Below are positions 51,941 to 61,135 of a stretch of 64,000 nucleotides of DNA, in pieces. Within the stretch, counting starts at the first letter, position 1, and each line of letters begins with the position of its first letter. Origin of the DNA: Nocardia exalbida NBRC 100660 (GTDB lineage Bacteria; Actinomycetota; Actinomycetes; Mycobacteriales; Mycobacteriaceae); NCBI RefSeq assembly GCF_000308575.1, contig NZ_BAFZ01000062.1, positions 1-64,000 on the forward strand. Reading direction: 5' to 3'. The notes beneath the pieces were generated by a model that was not told the DNA's origin, made no database searches, and saw only the letters and a list, made by a program, of their open reading frames with translations. Both the position numbers and the translations under genes were made by a program.

Positions 51941-51966
51941 GCGTGTCCGGAGGGGGAGTCGACCAC
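51941..51966 (-). other. Possible att site: tRNA-Leu 3'-end-like sequence
   Basis: Read on the minus strand, 51,945-51,964 gives GTCGACTCCCCCTCCGGACA, which looks like the T-arm and acceptor end of an actinobacterial tRNA-Leu. The rest of a tRNA is not visible upstream on that strand. Integrative elements often carry such a 3' fragment at their junction with a tRNA gene. It lies beside the integrase and AbrB genes. This is a pattern-based suggestion only. Confidence 0.3.
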
Positions 51967-52225
51967 TACGCACACGTGCTGTACCAGCGAAAACTACTGG
52001 TCGTGGAAGGCTGACTCTTGCAGGTTGGGACCCTTGGCGGGATACACAAACATGGGCAGCTGGGAAACGCCAGATCATCGCGGATTCCTAGTCGATCCGA
52101 CGCCCACGGACCGCCGGGGCGGATAGGTCCCCGTTCGAGCTGGGAATTACGTTCCGGTCAACTGGTGGTTGAAGCTAACTTCGTTCTCGGATGAGACCTT
52201 AGCGCGGCTGGGGCCGCTTGTGCGG

Positions 52226-52302
52226 CAGGGTAGCCCGGCGGCGGCACTTTGCCATTGTTCGAGTGAGGTAGAAGCACGCGCCGCCGGGCTAGCCGCTACC
52301 CT
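52226..52302. other. Long imperfect hairpin, possible structured RNA or element end
   Basis: TAGCCCGGCGGCG (52231-52243) pairs perfectly with CGCCGCCGGGCTA (52279-52291), and AGGGTAG (52227-52233) can pair with CTACCCT (52296-52302) around a small bulge. The loop is about 35 bases. The flanking region (51,967-52,470) has no supported gene. It may be a transcript structure or the terminal hairpin of a mobile element. Confidence 0.4.
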
Positions 52303-52473
52303 ACCTTCTCCTTGTCGATGTCGATGGTTCCGCCATGCCGTGTACGCACAGCAGTCCTGCCACTACCTTCCCGCGCGGTTAGACAAGGTTCTGATCACGC
52401 CGTCGTTGTTGGCTGGGCGTCATTCAGCTCTGGCGGGTTCAAGCTCTGAGCCACATTGGACTCACCATGACGC

Positions 52474-52704
52474 TCAGGGGCAGGGGCGAGTCAGCATCGT
52501 AGTAGTTTCGCGTTCACAGTCGGGACATGCCGGCCAGATCCAGATCACCGACCCATCAGGAACGGTGATGACGTGTACGTTCAATCTACGAGCAGGATGT
52601 TTGTTCAGACCGCCATAGGCCCCCTGGTCGATCCTTCCAGTTGGTCGGGGTGGATGTTGATGACAGGATGACAGTGGGTCGGTGATCCGCTCGGTGCGGA
52701 TCAC
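52474..52704 (-). pseudogene. IS5-like transposase fragment
   Basis: The frame includes GAYGGLNKHPARRLNVHVITVPDG and SVIWIWPACP, which resembles the strand around the second catalytic Asp of IS5/DDE_Tnp_4 transposases (KH..GVNVQVIADP.G...WASPALPG). Neither end of a transposase is present. It lies just upstream of the type III modification gene on the other strand. Confidence 0.45.
52682..52703. promoter_or_regulatory. Short perfect inverted repeat upstream of the RM operon
   Basis: GTGATCCGC (52682-52690 region) and GCGGATCAC flank a 5-base spacer TCGGT. It is 255 bases upstream of the methyltransferase start. It could be an operator or a leftover IS hairpin; nothing decides between them. 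Confidence 0.3.
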
Positions 52705-52958
52705 TGGTGGCGTCCACGCTCACATGCTCGCGCTCGGTCAGGTGCGCGGACTGCAAGACGCTGCCAAGGCGGCGTGCGCTCACGCTCTGATGTTGCAGCC
52801 CAAGACCTCCCAGGCCGCCCATCATGGCGGCTGGTCACACTCGCCGCCACTCCACGACTCGGAAACGATCAGCGACCGTGGTCGGCCTCTGTCCCAACGC
52901 CAGATAGGCTGCGTACCAAGGTCGCGAAAAGAGTCGGAAGTGCGGAGAGGTGCAGCGC

Positions 52959-54971
52959 GTGGCGGATGAGACCAACATCCTCGATCAGCTGATCGGTCGA
53001 GTTGGTGATGAATCCCTCCGAAACCGGATTGCTCGGGAGGTCGAGCTACTACGAGGGTCGCGCCGCTTCGGGCTGGTTTTTGATCGACACCTGCCTGAGT
53101 CCGTTCGGCTCACGAACTACAAACTCCGGAAGGGTGTCCGCGTCACCTGTCGGGATGAATCCACCACCGCCATCTGGACTGTTCTCGGCTTCACCGATCA
53201 GTCCAGAACAGTGGCGATCCTCGACGGAGAGGGTGGCGAGCGGCCAGTCGACGAGCTCGTGGTGGTTCGCGAGTTTGGGGAGCCGATCTACCCAGGGCTT
53301 CGATCACTCGAACGCATTGAACGCGGTGCGCAGGATGCCCCGTGGCATGTAGTCATCAATGGGGAGAACTTCCATGTGCTGCAGGCGCTTCGCGCGACCC
53401 ATCGGCGGAAGGTTGATCTGATCTACATTGACCCTCCCTACAACACTGGTAACGAGGGGTGGGTGTATAACGACCGCTATGTGGACGCCAATGATCGTGG
53501 GAAGTCTTCAAAGTGGCTCTCCTTTCTGGAGCGCCGACTGCTAATCGCGCGCGATCTACTGAAGGCTACAGGGGTGATCATCGTAGCGATTGGTGATGAG
53601 GAGCACCACCGGCTTCGAATGCTCCTCGACCAGATTTTTGGTGATTCGAACTTCATCTCAGATGTAGTTTGGCAGGGCGGCCGTAAGAACGACTCCCGCT
53701 ACGTCTCCAACGGTGCGGACTACATGTTGATCTATGCGCGGGACGAGTCTGCTTTGGCTGCCCGTGACACGCGCTGGCGCGAGCCTCGCAAAGCGCACGG
53801 TGAGATGCTGGCGGCAGCACGGGAGTGCTGGGAAAAGTCTAAGCATTGTCCAGAGCAGGCCACCAAGTTGATGAAGGCCTGGATCAGGTCTTTGCCGGAT
53901 GGTCACGATGCAAAGGTAAACAACCGATTCTATGAGTTCGACGAGGACACTGGCCGGGTCTTTCGCAAGAAGGATGTCTCCTGGCCCGGAGGTGGCGGGC
54001 CTCGGTATGACGTCATGCACCCGAAAACCGGGCTTCCTGTTCGCGTCCCTAGTCGAGGTTGGGTATACGCGGATCCTGCGACGATGCAGTCTGAGATCGC
54101 GAAGGGAAACATTCTTTTCGGCGCTGATCACACGTCCTACATCAACCGCAAGTTGTACTTAGACGACGCAGACACCATGGCAGCAGAGTCAGTGTTCTTC
54201 AGCAAGCGAACGTCAGTCAGCAAACGCATGCAGGAACTTCTGGGAGATAAGCGTTTCCCTTTTCCGAAAGACCACGAGGTCCTTATGCGGTGGATTAGGC
54301 TTGCTGCACCGCAGGATGCTGTGGTTCTTGACTTTTTTGGAGGTTCCGGATCCACTACTGAAGCTGTTATGTGCCTGAACGCCGAGGACGGCGGCACTCG
54401 TCAATCAATTCTCGTCACCAACAATGAGGTCGGCGTGAAGGCAGCCAAGGAGATGCGTACCGCCGGATTTTATCCAGGGGACCCTGAGTGGGAGGCGCGT
54501 GGCGTCTTCGAATATGTCTGCCGTCCGCGTATCTCGACGGTAGTAACAGGCAAGCGTCCCGACGGTTCGAAATACTCGGAGGGATTGGAGGCGAACGTCG
54601 AGTTCTTCGCTCTGACCTATCTCGACCCAGGAAGGGTTCGCCGAGGTTCGGAGTACGAGGCAGTAGCTCCCCTGATGTGGCTCGAAGGTGGTGCTCGGGG
54701 CGATCGGATCGAGCAGATACCCGAGGCTGAGTGGGCTCTTACTGAGTCGTACGGAGTTCTGTTTTCTATCGACGCCCTGAAGCCGTTCGCTGCCGCAGTT
54801 GCAAAGGCAGCCACCGGTTCCCGTGTCCCGCTCGTCGTGTTCATCGTTACGGACTCGACGACGGAGTTTCAGATTGCGGTGGAGCAACTACCCGTCGGTA
54901 TTGATACAGTGCAGCTATACGCGGACTACCTGAAAAACTACACCATCAACATCGACGGGAGGGCTCGATGA
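52959..54971 (+). CDS. Type III restriction-modification methyltransferase (Mod), N6-adenine
   Basis: A 670-residue DNA methyltransferase. The catalytic motif DPPY (Asp158-Tyr161, in DLIYIDPPYNTGNEG) comes before the SAM-binding DFFGGSGS (from Asp458), the order of beta-class N6-adenine enzymes such as type III Mod. The N-terminal 110 residues include a small beta domain (RVTCRDESTTAIWTVLGF), and the region between the two motifs would hold target recognition. The GTG at 52959 is chosen because GGAGAG lies nine bases upstream. It overlaps the Res gene by four bases. The DNA here is visibly poorer in GC than the flanking genes, a sign of transfer. Confidence 0.9.
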   Translation: MADETNILDQLIGRVGDESLRNRIAREVELLRGSRRFGLVFDRHLPESVRLTNYKLRKGVRVTCRDESTTAIWTVLGFTDQSRTVAILDGEGGERPVDELVVVREFGEPIYPGLRSLERIERGAQDAPWHVVINGENFHVLQALRATHRRKVDLIYIDPPYNTGNEGWVYNDRYVDANDRGKSSKWLSFLERRLLIARDLLKATGVIIVAIGDEEHHRLRMLLDQIFGDSNFISDVVWQGGRKNDSRYVSNGADYMLIYARDESALAARDTRWREPRKAHGEMLAAARECWEKSKHCPEQATKLMKAWIRSLPDGHDAKVNNRFYEFDEDTGRVFRKKDVSWPGGGGPRYDVMHPKTGLPVRVPSRGWVYADPATMQSEIAKGNILFGADHTSYINRKLYLDDADTMAAESVFFSKRTSVSKRMQELLGDKRFPFPKDHEVLMRWIRLAAPQDAVVLDFFGGSGSTTEAVMCLNAEDGGTRQSILVTNNEVGVKAAKEMRTAGFYPGDPEWEARGVFEYVCRPRISTVVTGKRPDGSKYSEGLEANVEFFALTYLDPGRVRRGSEYEAVAPLMWLEGGARGDRIEQIPEAEWALTESYGVLFSIDALKPFAAAVAKAATGSRVPLVVFIVTDSTTEFQIAVEQLPVGIDTVQLYADYLKNYTINIDGRAR

Positions 54972-57511
54972 AGTTCACGCTGGAGGACTACCAGAGCCGG
55001 GCCGTTGAAAAAATTCTCGTCAGTCTGGGGAAAGCCCGTGCTGGCTATCTCGAGGACGGTGAATTGACGGCGGTCGGTTTGACTGCCCCGACCGGCGCGG
55101 GCAAGACCGTGATCGCGACTGCTGTACTCGAAGGGCTGTACCTTGGGACACCTGATCGTGAGCCGATTCCTAACCTGACCGTGCTTTGGGTCACCGATGA
55201 CCGGGCGCTGAATGCCCAAACGATCGAGAAGATTACGAAGGCGTCGGGCGGCGACATTGACGTGAACAGAGTGAGATCTCTCGCTGAGACTGACGAGCGG
55301 ACCCTCGAACCGGGCTACATCTACTTTGTGCACATCCAGGCACTGCAAAAGAACTCTACGCTGCATGCGGTACGTGCGGACGGAACTTCGAACGACAAGA
55401 GGACATTTGGTGCCTGGGACATGATCGCGAGTACCGTCAAGGAGCGTGGCGCAGACTTCCTGGTCATCTGGGATGAGGCGCATCGCGGATCTGGGACGAC
55501 GAAGACTGAACGGAAGTCCATCGCTGGCACGATCGTCAATGGCGGGCCGACGAATATCGGCACGAACCAGCCTCCGGCGCCGGTTGTTCTGGGAATCTCG
55601 GCCACGCCGGACAAGTTCCACGCCTCCATGGCGGCGGCGGGCCGAACCCCTCGTCTTACCGAAGTACAGCCAGGCGAAGTCCGCGAGTCCGGCTTGCTGA
55701 AGGACCGCATCCTTCTAAAGAATATTGCCGAGTCACAGACCGCGGACAACACCATGCTGGGCCTAGCAGTCAAGGACCTTCGGGCGGCCGATCAGGCATG
55801 GAAGGCTCACCACGAAGCCACTGGTGATCGACTCGTCGAACCCCTGCTGGTCGTTCAGGTTGAAGCGAAAGTGACTGAATCGCGCCTGGCCGAAATCCTG
55901 TCGGTAATCGAAAGCGCATGGCCAGAACTGACCGATTACTCGGTTGCCCATGCCTTCGGCGATCCACACGGTCCACTGAAGGTCGGTGACCGACATATTC
56001 GCTATCTGCCGCCCGAAGCGATCGCCGGTGACGACAAGGCGAAGGTGGTGCTGTTCAAGTCCGCTCTGACGACCGGCTGGGACTGCCCGCGCGCAGAGGT
56101 ACTAGTGTCGTTCCAGGGTAAGGAGTCCTATACCGAGATCGCGCAGCTGATCGGTCGGCTCGTGCGGACGCCCCTGGCGAAGCGCGTCGATGGCGGTGAC
56201 GACCGCCTGAACGAAGTTGTGGCGTACCTTCCCGGTTTCAAGACCGAACACGTCGTACGGGTTGTCAACGCACTCACTGAGGACGAGACCGTCAAGGTCG
56301 AGATTATGATCACGCCCGAGGTGTGTGGGCGCTCCACGACGGTTCCGGGCGCGGTTTTCGACCTGCTAGACACGCTGCCATCGTTCACTCGCCCAAAGGC
56401 GACGTTCACGACACGCACAAAGCAGTTGCTGCGTCTTGCTGCGGCACTTAACGAACACGGCCTGGTGACGAGCGCCTCGGCTAAGGCGCGTGCCTGGGTG
56501 GTAGACCAGATGCGCGCCGCCGACAGCCAGCGTCAAGACGAAATCGACGCTCAAGTCAAGAACATCCTGGCGCTCACAGTCAATACCACCGCAGTGAGTT
56601 ATGGCGACGCGATCATGCTCAGCGTGGGTGAGGAAGAAGCGGATACCTCCGAGCGTGATTTGGACGCCTATTTTACCCGCGCGGAACGGTTGATGCCGGA
56701 TGGTTCAGCATCCTGGTACTTCAAGGACCTATGCGAACGCGGTTACGACGAGGTTGATGCCGGTGTTCGCGTGACCGCGGTGGCTCAGCTCGGCTTCAAG
56801 AACGTTGTGGAGGAGCGGGCTGCCGAATTGATCGAGACATGGAGAAGCGAGCACCTCGCCGCGGTGTCGCGGATGCCACGTACCGTTCGAGAATTAATCG
56901 AGCCACTGTGGTACCTGGGCACGTCACCGATGCACCCGACGACGGTCGAAGCTCGTGAGGTCTACCCAGCCTCGACCGAGAAGATCAAGGGCGACACTGT
57001 TGCGCCCATTCCGACGTATCCGCGCCACCTTTACGTCATCTCGGACGGGAAGCCCAACGCAGGACGATTCCCGGTTGATACATCGGTTTCCTCCTGGGAG
57101 GAGGCCGTGCTCAGGGCCGAACTTGAGGCCGACACACTCGTTGGGTGGTACCGAAATCCGTCGTCGGGGCGAAACGCCCTCGCCATACCGTATGAGTTTG
57201 GCGACAAGTACCTGCTCATGCATCCTGACTTCTTGTTCTGGCATGACGACGGCGACGGGGACTATGTCATGGACATTGTCGATCCGCACCGGCATGATCT
57301 GGCAGACACGTGTGCCAAGTGGGCGGCACTTGCACGCTACGCGCACGATCACGCGGACCGTGTCAGGCGATGCTTCGCGGTGATCAGGGTCGGCGACAAC
57401 CTGCGTGCCTTGGACCTGACCGTGGCTGGCATCGCTGACCGGATCGGTGGTGCCACGAACAAGAGCCTGGTTGAAAAGATATTCGAGGCGGAGGGGATGG
57501 ACTACAAGTAG
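54968..57511 (+). CDS. Type III restriction enzyme Res subunit (DEAD/DEAH helicase-nuclease)
   Basis: An 847-residue superfamily 2 helicase. Walker A is APTGAGKT (Lys46) and Walker B WDEAH (Asp169-His172). Later motifs include VVLFKSALTTGWDCPRAEVLVSF and YTEIAQLIGRLVRTP with the Arg finger region. The C-terminal part has HPDFLFWHDDGDGDYVMDIVDPH (Asp754), which resembles the PD-(D/E)xK endonuclease of Res proteins, but the expected E-x-K appears as D-I-V-D. It is shorter than many Res subunits (about 950 residues). With Mod it would cut unmethylated foreign DNA while translocating. Both genes form one operon. Confidence 0.85.
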   Translation: MKFTLEDYQSRAVEKILVSLGKARAGYLEDGELTAVGLTAPTGAGKTVIATAVLEGLYLGTPDREPIPNLTVLWVTDDRALNAQTIEKITKASGGDIDVNRVRSLAETDERTLEPGYIYFVHIQALQKNSTLHAVRADGTSNDKRTFGAWDMIASTVKERGADFLVIWDEAHRGSGTTKTERKSIAGTIVNGGPTNIGTNQPPAPVVLGISATPDKFHASMAAAGRTPRLTEVQPGEVRESGLLKDRILLKNIAESQTADNTMLGLAVKDLRAADQAWKAHHEATGDRLVEPLLVVQVEAKVTESRLAEILSVIESAWPELTDYSVAHAFGDPHGPLKVGDRHIRYLPPEAIAGDDKAKVVLFKSALTTGWDCPRAEVLVSFQGKESYTEIAQLIGRLVRTPLAKRVDGGDDRLNEVVAYLPGFKTEHVVRVVNALTEDETVKVEIMITPEVCGRSTTVPGAVFDLLDTLPSFTRPKATFTTRTKQLLRLAAALNEHGLVTSASAKARAWVVDQMRAADSQRQDEIDAQVKNILALTVNTTAVSYGDAIMLSVGEEEADTSERDLDAYFTRAERLMPDGSASWYFKDLCERGYDEVDAGVRVTAVAQLGFKNVVEERAAELIETWRSEHLAAVSRMPRTVRELIEPLWYLGTSPMHPTTVEAREVYPASTEKIKGDTVAPIPTYPRHLYVISDGKPNAGRFPVDTSVSSWEEAVLRAELEADTLVGWYRNPSSGRNALAIPYEFGDKYLLMHPDFLFWHDDGDGDYVMDIVDPHRHDLADTCAKWAALARYAHDHADRVRRCFAVIRVGDNLRALDLTVAGIADRIGGATNKSLVEKIFEAEGMDYK

Positions 57512-57601
57512 GGCGCGGGATTCAATCGTTTACCAGCAGCGAACCTTCCGACACTGAGAACCACCACGTGTGGGTAGATCTCGTTTCTGAGTATTTCCAC
57601 G

Positions 57602-57964
57602 GTGCCCAGCGCGGCGTCGGATGCTGATGTTATGACTCAAAACCGCTCCACCGGTTCCTCCGCAGATACGGTGATCGGAGCCGCCTTCCTGGTGCTGCTC
57701 TGCTTCGTCGCGAGCTCGGTCGGGTTGATGGCCGCATTCTTCGAACTTTCCAATACGACGTGCGGTCAGCGCGGCTGCTACACACCGTGGGTCAATCGCG
57801 GTGTGATGGTGGCTTGGGCAGGCGCTGAGGTGGCGATGATCGGCTCATTGATATTCTGGTTCGCGCTAGGTATCGCCAGGGGCTGGCGGGTCGGCTACGT
57901 ACCCGTCGTCGGCGGTGTCGTTGTGGTCATCACCTACCTGGTTGATGCGGAAATCGCTACATGA
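57602..57964 (+). CDS. Small membrane protein, three to four helices
   Basis: A 120-residue frame from a GTG at 57602; an ATG at 57632 is the likelier start (MTQNRSTGSSADTVIG). It has hydrophobic segments GAAFLVLLCFVASSVGLMAA, MVAWAGAEVAMIGSLIFWFAL and VPVVGGVVVVITYLV, with a Cys pair in an outside loop (CGQRGCYTPW) that could form a disulfide. No family recognised. It follows the RM operon by 90 bases on the same strand but is not clearly part of it. Confidence 0.55.
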   Translation: MPSAASDADVMTQNRSTGSSADTVIGAAFLVLLCFVASSVGLMAAFFELSNTTCGQRGCYTPWVNRGVMVAWAGAEVAMIGSLIFWFALGIARGWRVGYVPVVGGVVVVITYLVDAEIAT

Positions 57965-58180
57965 GCTTGAGACGCGGGCCGCTGAGGTTGTCGCAGTCGC
58001 AATGATCGCTCTGTGGAAGCAGTTGTACAGGAGTCCATGCCGCCCGCCCATCGTCGGCACGAGCAAGCACGGACATGATGGCCACGGCTATGGGGGCCAC
58101 GACTGGAGCCCTTTGAGCAGGTCCAGCGGTTGTGAGAGTTCCGATGCACCAGAATGGGTACAGGAGGAGACGATCACACC

Positions 58181-59043
58181 ATGGCACGACGTCGGCACAC
58201 GCCCGAGCAGATCAGCCGCAAGCTGCGCGAAGGTGAGAAGCTGCTGGGCGAGTACTTCTCGGTCGAGGACGTGTGCAAGCATCTCGAGATCGCCGAGGCG
58301 ACATGACACTGGCAGAACCAGCACGGCGGCATGAAATCTGATGACGCCGAAAGCCTCAAAGAGTTGGAGAAGGAGAATGCGCGGCTGAAGAAGATGGTCG
58401 CCGAACAAGCCCTCGACATCGACATGCTCAAGGAACTGTCGCGGGGAAACTTGTGAGCCCCGACCGGCGCCGCAGGGCCGTCGTGGTGCTGCTGATCGGC
58501 CCCCGCCGTCATCAACGCTGCGGGCGTCGAGGCCGGATCAGATGTGGGCGTTGGATTTCCAGGTCGACGTCACCGTCGACGGTCGGCAGATCCGGTTCCT
58601 CGACATCGTCGACCAGTTCACCCGTGAAGCTCTCGCCATCAGAGCTTTCCGCTCCTGTACGGCCGATGCGCTGATCAACGTGCTCGACGAGATCATCGCG
58701 GCTACCGGGCGCAAACCCGAGCACGTCCGCATGGACAACGGCACCGAGATGACCGCCCACGAGATGACCGACTGGTGCCGATTCACCGGGGTCGATGCGG
58801 CGTTCGTCGAGCCGGGATCGCCGTGGCAGAACGGGTTTGCGAGTCGTTCAACGGGCGTTTCCGCGACGAATTCCTCGCCTGCGAGATATTCCATTCCCTG
58901 ACCGCGGTCCAGGTCCCTGCCGAGGACTGACACATCGAATACAACAACTACCGGCCACACGGATCGCTGAGCTTCCTCAGCCCACCGCATTCCGGCAGCA
59001 ATGGTCACCGACCGGGTTCAACCAACCACTGCAACTCACATGA
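58181..59043 (+). pseudogene. IS3-family element, inactivated orfA and orfB
   Basis: OrfA starts at ATG 58181 after CAGGAGGAG and reads MARRRHTPEQISRKLREGEK, but has an in-frame TGA at codon 42 (58304) before resuming KELEKENARLKKMVAEQALD to 58456. OrfB begins VSPDRRRRAVV at 58454, loses its N-terminal section, and resumes with the DDE core MWALDFQVDVTVDGRQIRFLD, MDNGTEMTA and FVEPGSPWQNGF. It then shifts frame into ESFNGRFRDEFLAC and EYNNYRPHGSL. The element is recognisable over its whole length but has at least one stop, one deletion and two frameshifts. Confidence 0.85.
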
Positions 59044-59128
59044 TCGGCGGACCTGCAATCGGGGCCCAGTCAGCCAGCGGCGCGCGATGCCAGCTCGGCG
59101 GGTTCCTCTGCGCGCCGACGCATTGGAC

Positions 59129-60109
59129 CTAATGCATCGAATGCCGATTGTGGAACTTCCACGCATCGTGCACGATGTCGGTGATGTCTGGTTTCTGTGG
59201 TGTCCAGCCGAGTTCGCGTTGTGCAAGTTGGGAGGAGGCGTAGAGGGTTGCGGGGTCTCCGGGTCGTCGTGGTGCGGTTTCGACGTCGAGCGGTGTTCCG
59301 GTGACGTCGCGGATGGCTTGGATGACTTGGTGGTTGGAGTAGCCGATGCCGTTGCCGAGGTTGTAGATCTTGTGTTCGCCGGGGTGGATGTTGTTGAGGG
59401 CGAGGAGGTGGGCGTGGGCGAGGTCGGTGATGTGGATGTAGTCGCGGATGCAGGTGCCGTCGGGGGTGGGGTAGTCGTCGCCGTAGAGGGTGAGTTTGTC
59501 GCGGTGGTCGAGGGCGGTGTCGAGGGCGAGGGGGATGAGGTGGGTTTCGGGGTTGTGGCGTTCGCCGATCATGGTGCCGTCGCCGCAGTCGTGGGCGCCT
59601 GCGACGTTGAAGTAGCGCAGGGAGATCGCGCCGAGCGTGGAGGCGCGGGTGTAGGTGGTGATGGCCTTGTCGATGGCGAGTTTGGTGTCGCCGTAGGTGT
59701 TGACCGGGTTGGTGGGCGAGGATTCGACAAGGGGCAGATGGGTGGGTTCGCCGTAGACGGCAGCGGTGGAGGAGAAGACGAGTCGGCTGACGTCGGCGGT
59801 GCGCATGGCGTCGAGCAGGGCGAGGGAGGCGCGGGTGTTGTTGTCCCAGTGCCATTCGGGGTGGTGCATGGATTCGCCTGCGGCGATGAGGCCGGCGAAG
59901 TGCAGGACGGCGTCGTAGCCCGCTGCGGGGGTGAGAATTTGAGCGATGTCGTGGACGCGGAGTTTGATGAACTCGGCGTCGTGGGGAATCTGGCGGTCGT
60001 CGTTGCGGGAGAGGTCATCGATGACGGTGACCGTGTGTCCGGCGTCGAGGAGCAGTCGTGTGACGGTGGCTCCGACGAATCCTGCACCCCCGGTGACCAG
60101 GATTTTCAT
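59129..60109 (-). CDS. galE: UDP-glucose 4-epimerase (GalE)
   Basis: A 326-residue short-chain dehydrogenase-type epimerase starting at ATG 60109. The NAD-binding site is TGGAGFVGA, the active-site Tyr/Lys pair is YGDTKLAID with an upstream Ser in VFSSTAAVYGE, and GalE-typical RYFNVAGAH, GTCIRDYIHITDLAHAHLLAL and YNLGNGIGYSNHQVI follow. It interconverts UDP-glucose and UDP-galactose or related sugars. The start overlaps the nucleotidyltransferase stop by four bases, so it is the last gene of the minus-strand operon and may serve a dedicated pathway rather than general metabolism. Confidence 0.92.
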   Translation of the reverse strand: MKILVTGGAGFVGATVTRLLLDAGHTVTVIDDLSRNDDRQIPHDAEFIKLRVHDIAQILTPAAGYDAVLHFAGLIAAGESMHHPEWHWDNNTRASLALLDAMRTADVSRLVFSSTAAVYGEPTHLPLVESSPTNPVNTYGDTKLAIDKAITTYTRASTLGAISLRYFNVAGAHDCGDGTMIGERHNPETHLIPLALDTALDHRDKLTLYGDDYPTPDGTCIRDYIHITDLAHAHLLALNNIHPGEHKIYNLGNGIGYSNHQVIQAIRDVTGTPLDVETAPRRPGDPATLYASSQLAQRELGWTPQKPDITDIVHDAWKFHNRHSMH

Positions 60110-61134
60110 CTGACCTGCACTTTCATGGCGAGTAGGTGGTCGTGGATGGTCTGTTTGTGCGTCCGGAAATGGTCTTCGGGGCTTTCGCGGGGTGCGCTGC
60201 CGGTCCAGCAGGTGATGCGTTCCCAGGCGCGCTGCTTCACCGTAGTCAACGCGATCGGGTCGGGTGTGGTGTGCCATGCGTCGGCCATGGCGCGTGCGAG
60301 GGCGTGGACGGTTTGGTGGTGGCGGGCGACGATTCGACCGCTGCTGGTGACGGCGTAACGGGTGTAGTTGACCGCGTCGGGGCGGGGTTGTCCGAACTCG
60401 GTGTCGAACCGGGTGAAGGCGTGATGGAGGTAGGTCCAGAATCGTCCCGGATCCATCGGCGGCTGGTTGGGGTCGGCTCGCCAGCGCAGCTCGGCGCGCA
60501 TCTGTTCGGCGAGGTGCGGCGCCATGCGACCGAAGTCGTGGTGGGCGTAAGCGCCGTCGAGCATGGCGGTAGCTCGCAGGATCTTCACGCACAGTCTGCT
60601 GACGAGCAGGTGGAAGTGTGTGGAGGCCGTTCCGGCGGACCATTGGTCGTGGAGGCCGAGCCAGAAGTAGGCCTGCGTGTAGTAGAGCAGTATTTCGTAG
60701 GCGTCGCGGACGTCGAGGGGGACGGGGTGGTGTTCGGGTAGGCCGCGGTCGGTGACGGGCAGGCCGAGGTTTTTGAAGTCGTGCCCGAGGGAGGTTTGGA
60801 TGGCGCGGTAGTCGCTGAGCGGCAAGGTCATCAAATCCACTGTGGTGAAGTGTTTCTCGGCGAGGGACACGAGTTCGTGGATCTGGGTTGAGGGGTGGTC
60901 TCCGTAGTGGACGTAGAGGAGGTCGACGTCGCTGATCAGCAGCGGCTTGCCGTCGTGGCGGATGAAGGTGGGTTCGCCGCGGGCGAGGGAGCCGCCGACG
61001 ATCAGCCAGTCGTCGGCGGGTACGCAGTTCCCGAGCGTGTGGAGGTCTTTGGCGATATCGAGGGCTTCCTGGGCGACGGCGCTGGCGTGGGGGAGTCGGG
61101 CGGTGATGCGTTCGGCCAAGGTGGTGGTGTCCAT
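60106..61134 (-). CDS. Nucleotidyltransferase-fold protein
   Basis: A 342-residue protein starting at ATG 61134. The N-terminal domain has the polymerase-beta-like signature GGSLARGE (residues 47-54) and SDVDLL (Asp69, Asp71), which binds metal and nucleotide. The rest is helical (YEILLYYTQAYFWLGLHDQW, LLVSRLCVKILRATAMLDGAYAHH). Related folds transfer NMP to small molecules, sugars, antibiotics or proteins. Here it lies one base after the ThiC-like gene and overlaps galE, so its substrate is probably in the same pathway. The substrate is unknown. Confidence 0.75.
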   Translation of the reverse strand: MDTTTLAERITARLPHASAVAQEALDIAKDLHTLGNCVPADDWLIVGGSLARGEPTFIRHDGKPLLISDVDLLYVHYGDHPSTQIHELVSLAEKHFTTVDLMTLPLSDYRAIQTSLGHDFKNLGLPVTDRGLPEHHPVPLDVRDAYEILLYYTQAYFWLGLHDQWSAGTASTHFHLLVSRLCVKILRATAMLDGAYAHHDFGRMAPHLAEQMRAELRWRADPNQPPMDPGRFWTYLHHAFTRFDTEFGQPRPDAVNYTRYAVTSSGRIVARHHQTVHALARAMADAWHTTPDPIALTTVKQRAWERITCWTGSAPRESPEDHFRTHKQTIHDHLLAMKVQVR

Positions 61135-61135
61135 C

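Noticed and set aside
59087..60358. A 423-codon plus-strand frame antisense to galE
   Set aside because: Val/Gly/Asp-rich shadow of galE, whose active-site motifs are intact.
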